The position numbers and the translations under genes were made by a program. Under the pieces are notes generated by a model. It worked only from the letters and a program-made list of their open reading frames with translations, did not search any database and was not told the origin of the DNA. DNA of 64,000 nucleotides from Agriotes lineatus (lineage: Eukaryota; Arthropoda; Insecta; Coleoptera; Elateridae): positions 1-64,000 of the forward strand of contig CALNHX010002813.1 in assembly GCA_940337035.1 (NCBI GenBank). Reading direction: 5' to 3'. Shown here piece by piece: positions 11,101-23,680 of this stretch (positions within the stretch are counted from its first letter, which is position 1; every line of letters starts with the position of its first letter).

Positions 11101-11540
11101 CCGGGTGTTCTATTTAAAATAGGAGTTAATACAAAAATTGAAAAAAAACAAAAGAAACCCATTTTAGAAGTATTCAACTGGAAAATTACCTATCTCACAT
11201 CACGTTTGAAAATAATCGTTACAGCCGTTTTTGAAAAAATCGAAAAAAACTGAAAAATCACAAGAGTAAACACCTACTTCCGGTTATGCGATTTTCTTCA
11301 AAAGCATGCGGTCGCATCTACATAGTACACAAAACTTATATATGAAGTTTCAACGCCATACCTCTTTTCATTTTTGAGATATTCGGTTCACAGACAGACA
11401 GACAGGCACACAGACAGACCAATAAAAAAATATGTTTTTTGTGTTCAGGGGACTCTAAAACGTGAAGATCTGTTTTAAACTCAATTTCGAATTTTTGGGG
11501 TGAATCCAATACCTTTATTGTAAAAGGAAGTAAAAATTAT
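11101..11540. repeat. Interspersed repeat with (CAGA)n core
   Basis: The sequence starts with CCGGGTGTTCTATTTAAAAT and contains GATATTCGGTTCACAGACAG followed by a CAGACAGACAGGCACACAGA run (about 11390-11422), then an A-rich segment. A GACA-type run preceded by a conserved-looking leader is common at the ends of arthropod interspersed repeats. I cannot name the family, and there is no second copy in the window. Confidence 0.35.
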
Positions 11541-11654
11541 AGTGAATGATCTTGTTCCAAATTACCGTGATATAAATACGAACAACAGTTTTACTAAACG
11601 AATAATATACCGAATAAAAGCGCTCGGTACCGATTCAGCTAAGTTTAGGATCCT

Positions 11655-12139
11655 AGTTAAAATGTGTTCAAGTCCAATATTATGTATTAATTAGGTTTTA
11701 AAGACCGCCGGTTAGCTGCTACCGCAGGTGCGTATGAAGTATAGTAAAATACCTCTGACTTGAGCACTTTCTCACATACGTACTATTATTATAAAAGGGG
11801 GTTGTAGAAGGGCAGCTTTTCCTCAGTGTGCGATGTGGAGTTCGCAGAACAGATAAAAAGTACCAAGAACCACTCACCCAGTGTTGAAGATTATGTGAAG
11901 AATATTGAAAATTACTTGAAGAATATTTCAATATTACATGAATAATACTTGAAGGCTTGAAATAAATCCAATAAAATTAAGTGAAAGTAGGGCAATAAAC
12001 AGTTTCGTATCTGACATTGTAAGAGGCCCAAAAATGAATTGCCAACGAAATACTGTTATAATAATGGATCGAGCAGAAAGGTGTAGGGAGCTACAAAACC
12101 CAATTACACATACCAATTCCGCACTACATTGGCGACAAC
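11655..12139 (+). mobile_element. Gypsy-type LTR with promoter and primer-binding site
   Basis: TATAAAAG (11790-11797) lies about 30 bp upstream of an arthropod initiator TCAGTGTG (11823), a textbook TATA plus Inr pair. AATAAA signals follow at about 11961 and 11992. The segment ends in ACA followed by TTGGCGACAAC (12129-12139), which resembles the TGGCGAC primer-binding sites of some insect Gypsy/mdg elements. No gag or pol follows, so this would be a lone LTR with a few internal bases. The left boundary (about 11655) is approximate. Confidence 0.45.
11790..11827 (+). promoter_or_regulatory. TATA box plus TCAGT initiator
   Basis: TATAAAAG at 11790-11797 and TCAGT at 11823-11827. If transcription starts at the A of TCAGT, the TATA box sits at about -35 to -28. 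This matches the usual arthropod pol II core promoter. It most likely serves the LTR around it. Confidence 0.55.
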
Positions 12140-12649
12140 TTTAGTCCCAAATATAAGTGAGGGGAATATCTAAATTTTAAAATTAATATTTTTATGCACA
12201 ATTAACATTATCCAATAAGTTTTTAATATTAAATGACGCGGAAAATTGTTCTTTTTAATTTAGTACCACTACCATTTTTTCCCATAAAAATGGTGAGCAG
12301 GAATACGCTTAACCGTCATAAGCCATGTAAATAGCCTATGTTCAGAGGTATGATCTACCACCCGGTATATAGAGATAGCAGAGAGCTGTAGTTCCAATGA
12401 CTAATTTATGACAGTGGTCACTCTTCAAGGCCAGTTTTTTAGCTTAATATGCTGCTTCGCTAAAACATTTTTTGATAAATTTTTCCTAAATTCTGGCTCT
12501 AATTATAGTGTACAGTTATTAGATACAACATCTAAGTGTGAGCTGGATACAAAAGGAAGCCGCATAAAGCCACTCCCAGCCACTAATAATCAGCCGTTAC
12601 TGTTGTGTATACACCATTTTATAATTACTAACTTAATTCCCTTCTTTAG
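12140..12649. other. AT-rich, nothing recognised
   Basis: An 85-codon ORF at 12408-12665 shows no known motif. No element ends or repeats could be supported. Confidence 0.4.
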
Positions 12650-13130
12650 CAACCCCATAGTGTAGCCCGAACAAGCTCCACCAATTACTGGCCTTTGTTT
12701 TCTCCGCCAAGCCAAACAACGCTGATTGACAGTTGAATGCACAAGGCGGTAAACTGGAAATGTTCGGCGAAATTTTATAATTATGAACTTGCCGTAGGGC
12801 CGAAGTTTCGGTGGCTTCCTGAAACCTCGGGCTGCCGAAGAGCGAGCAAATGAAAGAAGCAAAACAAGCTCATTTATTAGGGTCATTCTTCAGTGAAACG
12901 CTATCCCGAGGCGAGAACTTCGCGGTAGTTAAGGCCAGCAGTCAGAAGTTAGTCTTTCGCCACTCACTCAAGTGCATTTCCCCGAGAAACAGGCGAGGAT
13001 ATGCCATTTGTCATTTCGCGAGCAAATAAATTTCCAGCTCCTTTCGCTAAGGAACTTACGTGGCGTTTCTGCATTGCGATTAGCTGGCGAGGTTCTATGA
13101 AGTGCCTTTCTATTGTGCTGCCGTTTTTTT
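12650..13130. promoter_or_regulatory. Candidate enhancer block with PBX-Meis site
   Basis: This GC-richer, complex, non-coding block contains the perfect decamer TGATTGACAG at 12723-12732, the known composite site of PBC (Extradenticle) and Meis (Homothorax) proteins. It also carries CCAATTA, ATAATTATG and TCATTTATTAG homeodomain-type words. Short ORFs in it carry no known domain. Developmental enhancer activity is inferred from motif content only. Confidence 0.4.
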
Positions 13131-13790
13131 TGTTGAAATAGAAAAGTGACTCAGCAAAACATTTTTTTAACAATAGTCCAAAACTTTAAGAAGCTTGCTA
13201 AAGAGCTTATCTTTAATTTGCTACTACCCACGAATTATTGACTGACTTATCGCAGTTAGTTCTTTGAACCGAAGAATTTTCACGTCGGCGTCGTTCTCGT
13301 CTATCCATGGCTATTTTAATTTAATCGCGTTCTTGGTCAAAAATCTCCTCTTCTTCTGTATGGTATCAATTCGAAAGATTTTTGAGTGATTGTTTCTTCT
13401 TCATCCTTCTGATGTATTTATAGCAGGGTAACAATTTTCCTTTATTTTGTCCTTCAACGTAGTTACTACTCGTAATATCTGGCTCACCGAGTTCAATTTC
13501 TTCGTTATCATTTCCTGTAGAATGCGTTTGTCATTCTTTTTGTCTTCAGTCACATGCATCATAAACTGCTTACTCAACGAAAATATATGTATTAAACTGC
13601 CTAAAAAAGAATGAACAAGCCTTTTGGAAGTCATTTCCAAAACAAGGGTGTGGTTTGGTCTAGAATTTGACTTCCATAAGACAAAACACATAACGAAAGA
13701 AGGTAACGACGAAAAGCCCAAAGCACTTGATAGAAAGAAAATAAAAATATACAAAAACAGAAGATAGAAGAAGGTCCAAGGTATTATTAG
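13131..13790 (-). other. Unidentified 133-codon minus-strand ORF
   Basis: A minus-strand ORF (13802-13401) begins with about 35 hydrophobic residues and continues with polar sequence. I do not recognise it. The neighbouring plus-strand sequence from 13790 looks like the tail of a LINE, so the ORF may be a shadow of decayed transposon sequence. Confidence 0.25.
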
Positions 13791-13990
13791 CGATATTGCC
13801 ACACTAAAATTGAAATGGGCTAGCCATGGAAATAAAAGAAGCGTTAGGAGAAGTAGAGCGAATATATGAAAGTGGTTAGATTAAATTTATTCCACTGCGT
13901 GAAAAACCACGATACCTGGAAAATTATTAGAGTGGTATTTCCTGAAAGGGCGTACCTAGAAGAAGAAGAAGAAACAGAACATACGGTCCG
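13790..13990 (+). pseudogene. LINE ORF2 3'-end fragment (tentative)
   Basis: The plus-strand frame reads IATLKLKWASH, then KRSVRRSRAN. This is like the ..KWAGHVAR....GKR..GRP.. stretch near the C-terminus of many insect LINE reverse transcriptases. A further frame near 13917 reads TWKIIRVVFPERAYLEEEEE. The match is short and interrupted by stops, so this is low confidence. Confidence 0.35.
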
Positions 13991-14179
13991 TCCCATGAGA
14001 TTATGGCAACAATAATGCTTATTATATTTGATGTATTTAGGAAGCGAAAATATTGTTCCTACGTGTCCTGGGTTGATTTATAGTATATTTCCACTTTCTA
14101 TAATCTTTGCACGTTTTCTTCTAGTTTGTGATCTCTATCTATCATTTTATTAGATTTTCCTTTGTTAGGATCCTTTAAA

Positions 14180-14770
14180 AATTTGAATTTTGGTGCCCAA
14201 GAAAGGAGAAGGGCTGTTAGCTTTTAGCGTCGTTCAGCTATGGCGTTTTTATAACGCATGCAAAGCACAATTCTTTAGTCGCATAGTTGCCTTTAAAGAG
14301 AGAGGTTGCTGAAAAAGTTACACTTTTATGCTTATCTCACGCCCGTCGCGTCGGTGTGGAATATGCTGGTTACTTTTAAAGTGGAGCAGGTACTATTAAG
14401 CAATGTTTGCTCATGGTGTGTCAATTGCTTATAAGAATAGAAGTTTTTTGAAGCTTTGCCGCGCCGCGCTAGCAAATTATGAAAACTGTCGAGTTTAATT
14501 GCCTTCATAAGATTTCTATCATTTTTGGAAATTTGCGATTAACGTTTTGTTTCAAATTATTGCGGATATTTGAAGAATTATTGGCCCCTGGACTGTAATA
14601 ATCTCGAACCATTTCCGCATCCCGATGTAGCCATAGAATGCTCTATCGAGGGCTGACTGTTCGCCCGATATTCGATTGTCGAATTCCACAAATCTCCAGG
14701 CGACCATAGGTAATAGACTTCCGTGAACTCCTGCATCTGTTGACGCTGCACCCATTTAAGTCATTTATGG
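14180..14770. promoter_or_regulatory. Candidate conserved non-coding block
   Basis: This complex, GC-richer, stop-rich sequence carries TTTAATTGCC, CAATTGCTTATAAG, GTTTTTATAACGCATGC and CATAAGATTT words that resemble homeodomain and Hox sites. No repeat, element end or coding domain was found. Its function as an enhancer is inference. Confidence 0.3.
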
Positions 14771-15657
14771 TTTATCACATAATTTTATGTGTTCATTACT
14801 GTTAATTTTAGATATGATGTACTGGAATAAGATGAATTTTGCATATACGAGTATACTGCTCCACAAATGAACAGGACCACCAATACCAATTGTATTTGTT
14901 ACATTACCTACGTCATAATATATATAAAAGTTTTTGTTTTATAGTATACTCATATTAAGCATATTAATTGCTGTCCTCAAATGTCAACTGAAAATCATAT
15001 TAATAAAAATTTTTAGAAATTTTTAAAAAAACTATTTTTTACAAAAATAAGAAGTAGGAAAAAAGGAAATTAATAGCTTTTTTTAGTCTCCTACGAACGT
15101 TTAAAAATTTTTTGGCAACGATTTGGCATATTTTGTGTGCAATGTGCTATCAACATTTGGGCAAAATTCAAAATCTTAAAATGATAATATTTCATTAATG
15201 GACTGAGTTTTATTTAAACCAAATTATGAAAAGAATGGTTTTTATAGTGACACAATCCTAAAAGATTACCAAAAATGCCATAACTGTCCTTTTGGAAAAT
15301 ATTTTTTGTATTATATTGCACCAATATATGCAAATGGTCCAGTTCATTTGTGGAACAGTATATATTACTGCCCATATTTGAATGTGTATTTGGCAAGTAG
15401 GGTATCTCTGTGCAATAGGCTTTGGGATTATTACCGCTCGCAGCACGAGTTCAGCGCCGGGTGTATTAATATTGTTTGCTCTTACAAAATTTATTGTATA
15501 TGCAGCAGCTGCTGCCTTTAGCCTGATATCGCTGCGATAAGGTATAAACCCTTTGCGAAAAGTGAACTCAATGTTTTGTTGTAGTCCTGGCCTTCACCTA
15601 ATGCTGATTATACAGTGTGATTTTTTTTAAACTCAATTGCAGCACCCTGGATAGCCA
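14771..15657. other. AT-rich, nothing recognised
   Basis: AT-rich non-coding sequence. Short ORFs on both strands around 15214-15521 are mutual shadows with no domain. Confidence 0.4.
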
Positions 15658-15769
15658 TTGGTGACACTGTAAGTCTATGTCAAATTCGAGGTTAGCAGGT
15701 TAGATTTTGCGTCAGTCTGTATCAAAACCTGCTAACCTTGAATTTGACATAGACTTACAGTGTCACCAA
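15658..15769. repeat. 112-bp snap-back hairpin
   Basis: Arms 15658-15701 and 15726-15769 (44 bp each) are inverted copies differing at one position, with a 24-nt loop. The outermost bases read TTGGTGACACTG. Looser flanking matches (TATACAG near 15610 and CTGTATA near 15792) may mark a larger element. It fits a foldback MITE. A small-RNA-producing hairpin is possible but not shown. Confidence 0.7.
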
Positions 15770-15948
15770 CAATACATTTCAGTATCGCCAACTGTATATA
15801 TAGGTTTTTAATTACAGTTTAATTTTCGTAATTAATGCGTAGTACAGCGCTCGTACTTTGCAGTTAAACATTTCTGAAGGACAAAAATAAGGTAAGGTTT
15901 AGATATTGGAGAGAGTACAGTATCTACATCATTTTAGTTATACTAAAT

Positions 15949-16007
15949 TACTTTCTCTCTTTCTCTCTCTCTCTCCTTCTCCCTCTTTCTCTCTCTTTCT
16001 CTATCTG
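15949..16007. repeat. CT-rich microsatellite
   Basis: About 60 bases of nearly pure pyrimidine made of CTCTCT and CTTT runs. Simple-sequence repeat with no sign of being an intron acceptor. Confidence 0.85.
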
Positions 16008-16668
16008 TGTAATGCTTTTCTATGACATCAGTAATCGCGGATGTTACTATTGCTTTGTATTTTGTAACCGCACAAACACGATACGACATAATCGAGAAAT
16101 AAACCTAGAGTACAAAGCCTTAGCCTTAGCAGAAAAGGTTCGCTCCAGCTAAAACTCAGTCACGAGGGCGGGTTCTTTGCTACCTTTGAGTTAGGGCTGT
16201 ACTCCGGTACGAGAGGTTAAGATGGTAAATAATTGAAAGCGCCACCACATTCAGGATGAATCGGGGTAAAATTAACAACAAATCAACACACTTAGGCCCA
16301 CTTTGAATGTGGAAGTAAGTAGAACCTCTTCTGCTTCTACCTTGGCACAACCTTGATGTAGCGACTGCAACAGCTGATTCGAACCTCCCTTTGATGGCAT
16401 CACCTTACACTCATCTAGATTCCTGTACAAAACAAACACAAAAGAAACAGCATGCAAACAGCAATGAAAAACGTATAAACAATTAACAAAACTCTATTAA
16501 TGAAATAAAATATGTAAAACACAGAACATGAAATGTTTACTGGTTACATTTGCAACTAATCAACAAAAGGGGCTAGTTTGGTTAGATGGTAACGTTTCAA
16601 CTAAATACAAATGACAAAACGGTATTAACATTAGGTTTTACCACAAGAACTACTTTACATGACACTCA

Positions 16669-16712
16669 ACGCCTTATCAACAATGTTTAAGTGAACATTG
16701 TTGATAAGGCGT
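16669..16712. repeat. Perfect 19-bp hairpin
   Basis: ACGCCTTATCAACAATGTT (16669-16687) and its exact inverse (16694-16712) are separated by only 6 nt. There is no T-run after it to suggest a pol III terminator. It could be the remnant of a foldback element or a short palindromic site. Confidence 0.7.
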
Positions 16713-17189
16713 AGTAAGTATAAGTATACTTCCAACGCAAGGCGACATATAAACATTAAAATTTGACGATAATTCACTTTAACGAATCACTGTTAATATA
16801 TGGGCTGACATTGACCTTAATAGAAATCCAGACGTTATATCTTGGTTCTCAACATCTGCGGTCGCATCTCCAGGTGAGTGCCACAACTAAAAGGAAACAA
16901 CTGGAATCTGCATCGAGCGGTATTCAAGCAGACGGGACGATATATATCCCACGGTAGAGAAGAAATGAAGTACCATACGACAGGTAGTTGCGGGACGAAA
17001 ACTGGTGACTTTACTGCGATAATGGTTTAGAACGTTCACGAGGTTTTTCACTTCATAATGCGCAATTGCCGTCCATTTAGAGGTACCAGCTCTACGGTAA
17101 CGAAAAGAACCCATGGCCAAACCTTTTACGACACTACTTGACTGACTTGACGGCAACAATGGAGTTTCACATTAAAACAATTTCGACTT

Positions 17190-18530
17190 TAAACTTACAC
17201 GACGAGGCGAGGCCTCGCGGGAAACCAGCGAGCAACCCCAGTGCACGATCTGAGCACCGCGCCAGACGATGATTAATGCTTTTCGCTAAGATCTCAGTGG
17301 CCAAAAAGAATTGCGCAACTGCCACTTACTGGTTGATCCTTGTTCCACTTGTACCAAAACGCTCGGAATGAAATGATGAAACATGACTTTGCTTAAACAA
17401 GGGATTCACAGGTAGGTCACAGCCCACTGACCGGCGTCAAGACTCAATTAAGATGTAACAATAGCCGATGACATCACCCATGCAGAATGCGACGGCCGAA
17501 CAAAACTGCTCTGTCAAGCAAGCTGTCACGGGCTGAAAGCCATTTACAGCTATTTAGTTAACTTATTGCCCTAATTTTCGTTAAAGCTGATTGTTACCTT
17601 ATCTTTCTTTAAGCCAAATTTTGCCTACAATAATACTGTACATTCAGATCTTTTATAAGCTAATCTAAGTAAGCCATTTAATTCATAATTAGTGCTTGAA
17701 AGCCCCTGGAGTGTAAACTTCACTTTGCGCATAAAGCTTTTTGGGTTGCATATGTCTAGCCCCTTCCAATGTTCGAACTGTGTTTCCTTATCAGGCTTTG
17801 GGAACCATTTTTGCCATTCGCCATTTTGTGCTGCTAAAGATTAGGTGCTTTTGTGGATCTACGTTATGAAACGTACCTTAATTGGGTTATTTTTCAAGCA
17901 TCTAGCTTGAGGGGTTAATTTTGTTGTGTCTGGAATATTCCGATCGTGCTGGTGTAGGCCTCCTGAATAGTATTTTGATAATTTCTCAAGCCCAAACCTC
18001 GTTTGGATTTCGTCATGGCAAGCACATGTTTGCCCTTTGGCGAGTTGAAGCCGTGAACAACTAGGGGTATGTTTTATTGGAGTATAATTAGTGCGATTCT
18101 ATGGCTTGATGCCCTTTTTAGCTTTTTACGATTGGTGAAGCACCTGTTGCTGGGCTACGTCTTTGTTTGGTGGCGTTCTTTTGTTTAATGGCGTTTCGGT
18201 ACCGAAGGCTCCTCCCGTGGCTGCCGGATATCCCGCCTCTTGCGAGCGCATCTGCACCTGGGAATGATCGACGAAGATGGCCCCTAGCTGCCACCCCCCG
18301 AGTTTGGCGATCACGTAGAGATAGCGTAGGTGAATACCTGTGAGACCTCCTTCGACAGTTACCTGGTGGTCATTCGCTTTGCACCCTTGGCCGCCTTGCA
18401 GTTCCTCGAGCCCCTGACTACGTCCGCTGCAGCTGGGAAATCCATCGCAAAGGTCGGTTACTTTGTATTTTAATTTCGGCCCCTTGAATATCGAGTTCCG
18501 TCTGGAGGTGCTTTCGTGATGGTGCTACGG
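17190..18530. other. Unidentified, partly GC-rich region
   Basis: Two GC-richer parts (17190-17300 and 18120-18450) lie in ordinary AT-rich sequence. A 62-codon minus ORF (18314-18126) contains no known motif. An old transposon or conserved non-coding DNA are both possible; I see no evidence that decides. Confidence 0.25.
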
Positions 18531-21500
18531 CGTACCCGATAAACATTTGGATGCTCTTAATGTGTATTTTAAGCGTATAACTCACTCATGTAAAGTAGTT
18601 GTTGCAATTTTCATTGTGAAGAAATTATTGCGGTAGTTCATTCTAACTAACCTTTAGCTTTTTAGATCAATCGAACGATAGTAGCTCACGCCCCGTTCGA
18701 GTGTTTTTTTTCAGTATTTTTTTATTGTACGGCAATTGCACGACAACCCTTGAACCATTTTCGAGCATCACGTTTTGCTAGTGACATAACATACGGTTGA
18801 ATACCTCAGTATACGCCCCGAATTTGCAAGAAATTCAATGTAAGTTTCGCTTACGACCTTTTAATGCAGATTGCTTAGCATTTTAGTCAATTATCGGTTT
18901 TTAAAGCGCTATACTAGGAAGCAAGATCTTGAATTCCGTGTAGGCGTTTTTGTGAATTAAAGTTAAACCTTGCATAGTGGGTAGTTGGTCGAATTCAACT
19001 AGCCTATCCAAATTTTTAACTATAACAGTTATGTCGTAGCCACGATGCTATCGACCGTTTTTTAGTCAGTAGTTTATTTGGCCATATCTATAGTCAAACT
19101 GCATTGCGCCTTTAGGTCAATTACTCTTTAAATGATTATTTAAACTTATGTGCTAATATTTTGGTGAGGCTTAATATGACGCTTTATTAATTTTGTGATA
19201 TGCTGATTTACTGTGAGATATATATTCCGTGATATCTGATTTGTTTTGTTGTATATTTTTGTGTGTATTTTAATTGTGCTTATATTCTTTGTTTGCTGGA
19301 ATTATACTGCCTTGACATCTTTGCCTGCGTATCTGATTAGTGCCTTTGCAGTTACATTTTTATTTTCAGGCTTGGTTTAGCGCCTTCTGTAGTGTACTCT
19401 TTGTTTAGCAAAATGCTGGGTTGCTTGCTACTTGGCGCCCATATTTTTATTTTTCAGCTAAAGTTTCGAGTCTTTTGTTTTACTCACGATCAGCTCCGGC
19501 TGAGTAGTCGGTTGCCTTTGCTTACTTCTTTTACAGTCGCCGTAACGGTAACAAAGCTTACTAAGAAACGTATTTTGAAGAACATAAAGAAACTGCAATG
19601 CGTTAATATTTGAAAAGTGAGCGGAAGAAAGGTTCGCATGGAGTCAAATTTTGATAACATTAATAAACGCATGTCGTTGAATTTGAAAATGCTAGGATTT
19701 GAGCTAAAGTAATTGCTTCGGAGAAATTGTTCTAACAATTTTACATCAGAAATAAAAAAACGTACTTTTCATTATTAACTTAACGCCGCCATCATATGCG
19801 ACAGACCGTAATTTCCGTTGTATTAGTAATTCTTTAAATATGTACACAAGTAAAGGCAGAATTACTTTTATATCTAGAGCCAATACGGATGGCTACATCT
19901 ACGACCTCAAACATAAATTATAGGTCCTCGCAATGAAGCTATCAAAAAGGTCGGAGCCGAACTGCCCGGAACGCAAATGCTAATCATGGAAATTAAATTA
20001 AACTAATTTAAAACTGTTTAAGCTAACGACGCTCCCGAAGGTAACATATCCGCTTAACTGTGCCAGATAAGAAAGGCAATTAAATGGAAGGGACGAAACA
20101 AAAAAGCACTTAAAAAGTTATATGAAACAATCGGAAACATTAATCTTCGAGCTCAGGAAAATTTCTATTCGGAATTTATTCCCTCCTGCATTCGAAGCTA
20201 ATGATGAGACTGAAGTCCGGATCGATCTCACTTGCATCCGGAATAACTTATTTTGGGGAGGTTTCGCCGATAAGAAAAAATTACGCGCGGATCAAAGCAC
20301 TGTAAATTTTAGCACAACTTAAATTGAAACATAAACCCTGCTCAGCGATTAGGACGCCGAGGTTTAAATTTCAATGAAATAAATTAAAGATTGTGTTTGA
20401 TAGTTGCTTTTGCTTGCAGTAAAATTGAAAAATGTTTAGCACCTAGTTGCTAAGCAGGCTGCTTACCTGTATTTCTAGCACATTATATAAATCTCATAAA
20501 TTCGTAGCGAATTATTAAAAAATATATAGCAAGTTTTAGTAACTGTACATACAAAACAAAGACGTTGAGTACACGTGCACGTAAAATTTGCAAGAGAAGC
20601 TACAAAGCAATACGATTACCTGAAAAGGCTTCTAGTGCAACTCGCAACTTATTAATGCAATCAATAATCTCAAGTTCATAAGAAAACATAGCACAGTAAA
20701 TCAGGCGTGAGACCGTTGGGATGCATGATTTTTCCTTTATGTTTTAATCAGTACAAGTACCTAGAAACCTAGATAACTTTAGCTCATGGATTGTATTTAT
20801 TACGATTAATAAAATAAAGCAGCAGCTAACCCTACTTAAACAAAATATTTCACACCTCGGCAAGAAAATAACATATTACTGTTTCCCAAAAGTCGAAGTT
20901 TCCCCTGATAACCAAATGAAATAAAAAATAGCACCACCAGTAAATAGTAATTTATTATACAAGACGATAAAGTTACATTTTATCCACGAGTGAATCGTTT
21001 AACGTCGAGACGAAGTCGAGCCGTTAATGATTCTATAGCAAGAACTTTAACAATTTCAAACGAAAATAAGGACAGTCAATCACATTTCAAAATGTCAGTA
21101 GCTAGATTGGGTTGCTACGATAATACGAAGCTGTCATATTTAATTTAAACAAAAGTTAGAAAATTAAATTACTTTATCTACCCTTGCTGTTTACGTAAAA
21201 CTTGACCTTTTGTTTTGAGTTGATTTTCTAGGCATCCAAAAGGAATTATTTCATAAGTTGTTACGTTTGGAAATTGATGCCGCCAGTGTTTGTATGCACT
21301 CTATGAAGAGGTGAAGAAACCGCGAAACTCGTGTTGTGCCAAATTCACTCTGGAAGCAGCAGTAGAAAAGCGAGCAATGTTATCGTTTTATAAATGTAGC
21401 TGTTCAGGAAAACCTTACCGTTTCAATTTGTCCTATTACTTATCGAATATATATAGCTCCAAAACACAGCTTATCGATTTGAACGATCTCCGATTAGATA

Positions 21501-23149
21501 CACTTAATTAACTCTTGTATCATTCCGCAGATACTCGACACCCTGTATTTCGACGCAGCCTTGGATAAAAATCTCATTGTCACCGTGTAGATATACACCG
21601 ACGCTCGTAGCCTATCTTTGAAGCTGTCCAATTTGGTTTCATTGCCACCAGCCTATTTAGGTAAGCTTCTCTAGCTATTGTCCCCTGCTAGGATTGTTTC
21701 TATATTAAGCTAAGTTGAAATATTAATTTAGCATTGCATGTGTGATTTGCCGTAAATTTTTAATATGGTATATGTACTAAACTGAGAAATTTCTGCATGC
21801 TTGATGTGTCTATAAGTAAGTAATGCAACTGTGGAATTTAAGTTCTGTACAGTATCCCTGTTACAAATACAGTAACGACTTGGGTGCTCTACGACTATTT
21901 ATCAAAAGTAGGTATATTTCGCTATGGAATTGCTCTCCAGGTAAACACATGTGAATATTTTTGCTTATTGCGCAACTTGACATCATGAGCAAAAACATGC
22001 TTTTCTGTGGTTCACGCTTTTTGCTGGCTACCGGATAAATAAATTTTTATGAATATTATCTTAATAGAGTTATTACATTTACAGTATAACTTTCATTTGT
22101 GAGGCTTTCAAAGAGCACGAAATAAGGTGGGTCCAAATCCTGCAGCTGATCACCCACTTTTTTGTATCCGAGAGAGACATTCTCTTTATAGAAATTTCCA
22201 ACATGCATTAACAGCAGCCAAACACCAGGTGGCTTCCTTAAAAATAACAAGAATTTCAACCCGTTTCTTTCCAGGTGCAATTATTGTGACTATGGCGAGC
22301 CAGCCCGCTTTTATTTCAGTTTGAAGATCCACCGCTCACGGTAAGCCACTGCGCTCTTTTAATCTTGCTAATTGTCTTAGACAGAACCACCCCTGTAATA
22401 AAGTGGTAGAAAACGTTTTGACATTAAGTGGTAACAGATATTCATTAAAGCTAATATATTAATTGGAATTCTGAGCAGTAGCTTTTTAGCTTAAGCAGCT
22501 TACAAAAACTGGCAACTGTGAACAACAGCTAAATTGGTTGGAATCTATTTTAAGCGAGGACTCAAATGAGTTATTTTAGACTATATGCAAGCAATGGGAG
22601 TAGTGAGAGATGGTTAAAGTTCAACCATCAACTGGTAACTTGAACAACATTTCCCATCTTGTAGTCCAAAGCACTGGAATTTCTCATCGCTTGGAGAACA
22701 TCTTTTTCTTAGAACTAAGATGGTTGACATACCGGAACATCCTCAAGTAAATTACTCATCACTAGTTAAGGATACTGTACAACTTCTTCCCCGAATGAAG
22801 TTTGCATCTAACACTGTCATATTATGACAAATATGAAAACCCATTGCCTAGTGCTACATATGTGTGCAGATAAACCATTATACAAAGACCTGTGAGGTGT
22901 CAGTGGGCTAATTGCCCTACAGCAGAACTAGTCCTTACTAATGATCCTTGACCGGCACAGGATGAGCAATTTGCAAAATTCAAGACGAGTTGCGTGCGAG
23001 GTCCAAGATTTATTTCGGGCTTTTTATTCAAAAGTTGCAGTTATACGAGAGAAAAGGGAATTCTGCTTTACGGCCGCCCATCAACATGATGTGTGGAATC
23101 ACCGTCTGAATGGTTTGCCAATGGGGGCAGTGTAGGGCAATGGATTCCA
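18531..23149. other. Long stretch without supported features
   Basis: AT-rich non-coding sequence. Blocks near 19900-20340 and 21240-21700 are slightly GC-richer but show no domain, repeat or splice pair that I can defend. ORFs of 60-82 codons here have no recognisable content. Confidence 0.4.
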
Positions 23150-23680
23150 GCCACGATCAAATAGGGTCCGCAAGAGTTATCGGCGCGGCTCCCTCGAGTC
23201 AAATTGGCTCCTGGAAGTCGGCCTTTTTAACACGGGTCGCGTAATTAAAATTTTTATGTCGGCCCGCAGACAGGCATATTTGCAGCAGGTCCCCCTGTTA
23301 ACTTTTAATTGCCGCAGATTAGGGCGAAAGGAAGCTGCGACCTTGGCTTGGCTCCGTTCGGACGGGGCTAATTGCAGCCATAACAGAATTATCGCCGATT
23401 TGTGAGACAGCAATAATTCATCGAATCAGAATTAAAGCTCTATGCTAATTTTTGTTATGCCTGCATTTCGCTGATTTTGCATTAGCGCGTGCTCATGAAT
23501 ACAGCTAAATTATTTACGCGGGCTTCGGCGTGTTAAATACAAATTATGATGTTCATTTTACAGCTCGCGCAACAAATTTGAACTGAAATTAATCGCGTAG
23601 GCTGCGGATTTGCCATCAATAGCTGTGATAATCTCCCGTCCCACCTAAATGCTCGGAGTGGATGAAGATATAAAACACGA
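23150..23680. promoter_or_regulatory. Candidate enhancer block, homeodomain/POU-rich
   Basis: A well-defined GC-richer block carrying GTAATTAAAATTTTTATG, TTTTAATTGCCGC, GGCTAATTGCAG, the POU-octamer variant ATGCTAAT (23442-23449), GATTTTGCATTAGC (about 23473) and GAAATTAATCGC. Density of such words is much higher than in neighbouring sequence. No reading frame stays open with a known domain. Regulatory function is inference. Confidence 0.4.

Noticed and set aside
12397..12416. Third copy of the TAATTTATGAC enhancer core
   Set aside because: Only about 12 bases match and no flanking words align, so this is probably chance.
13401..13802. 133-codon minus-strand membrane protein gene
   Set aside because: No recognisable family, no splice or promoter support, and LINE-like sequence on the other strand. 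Left as unidentified.
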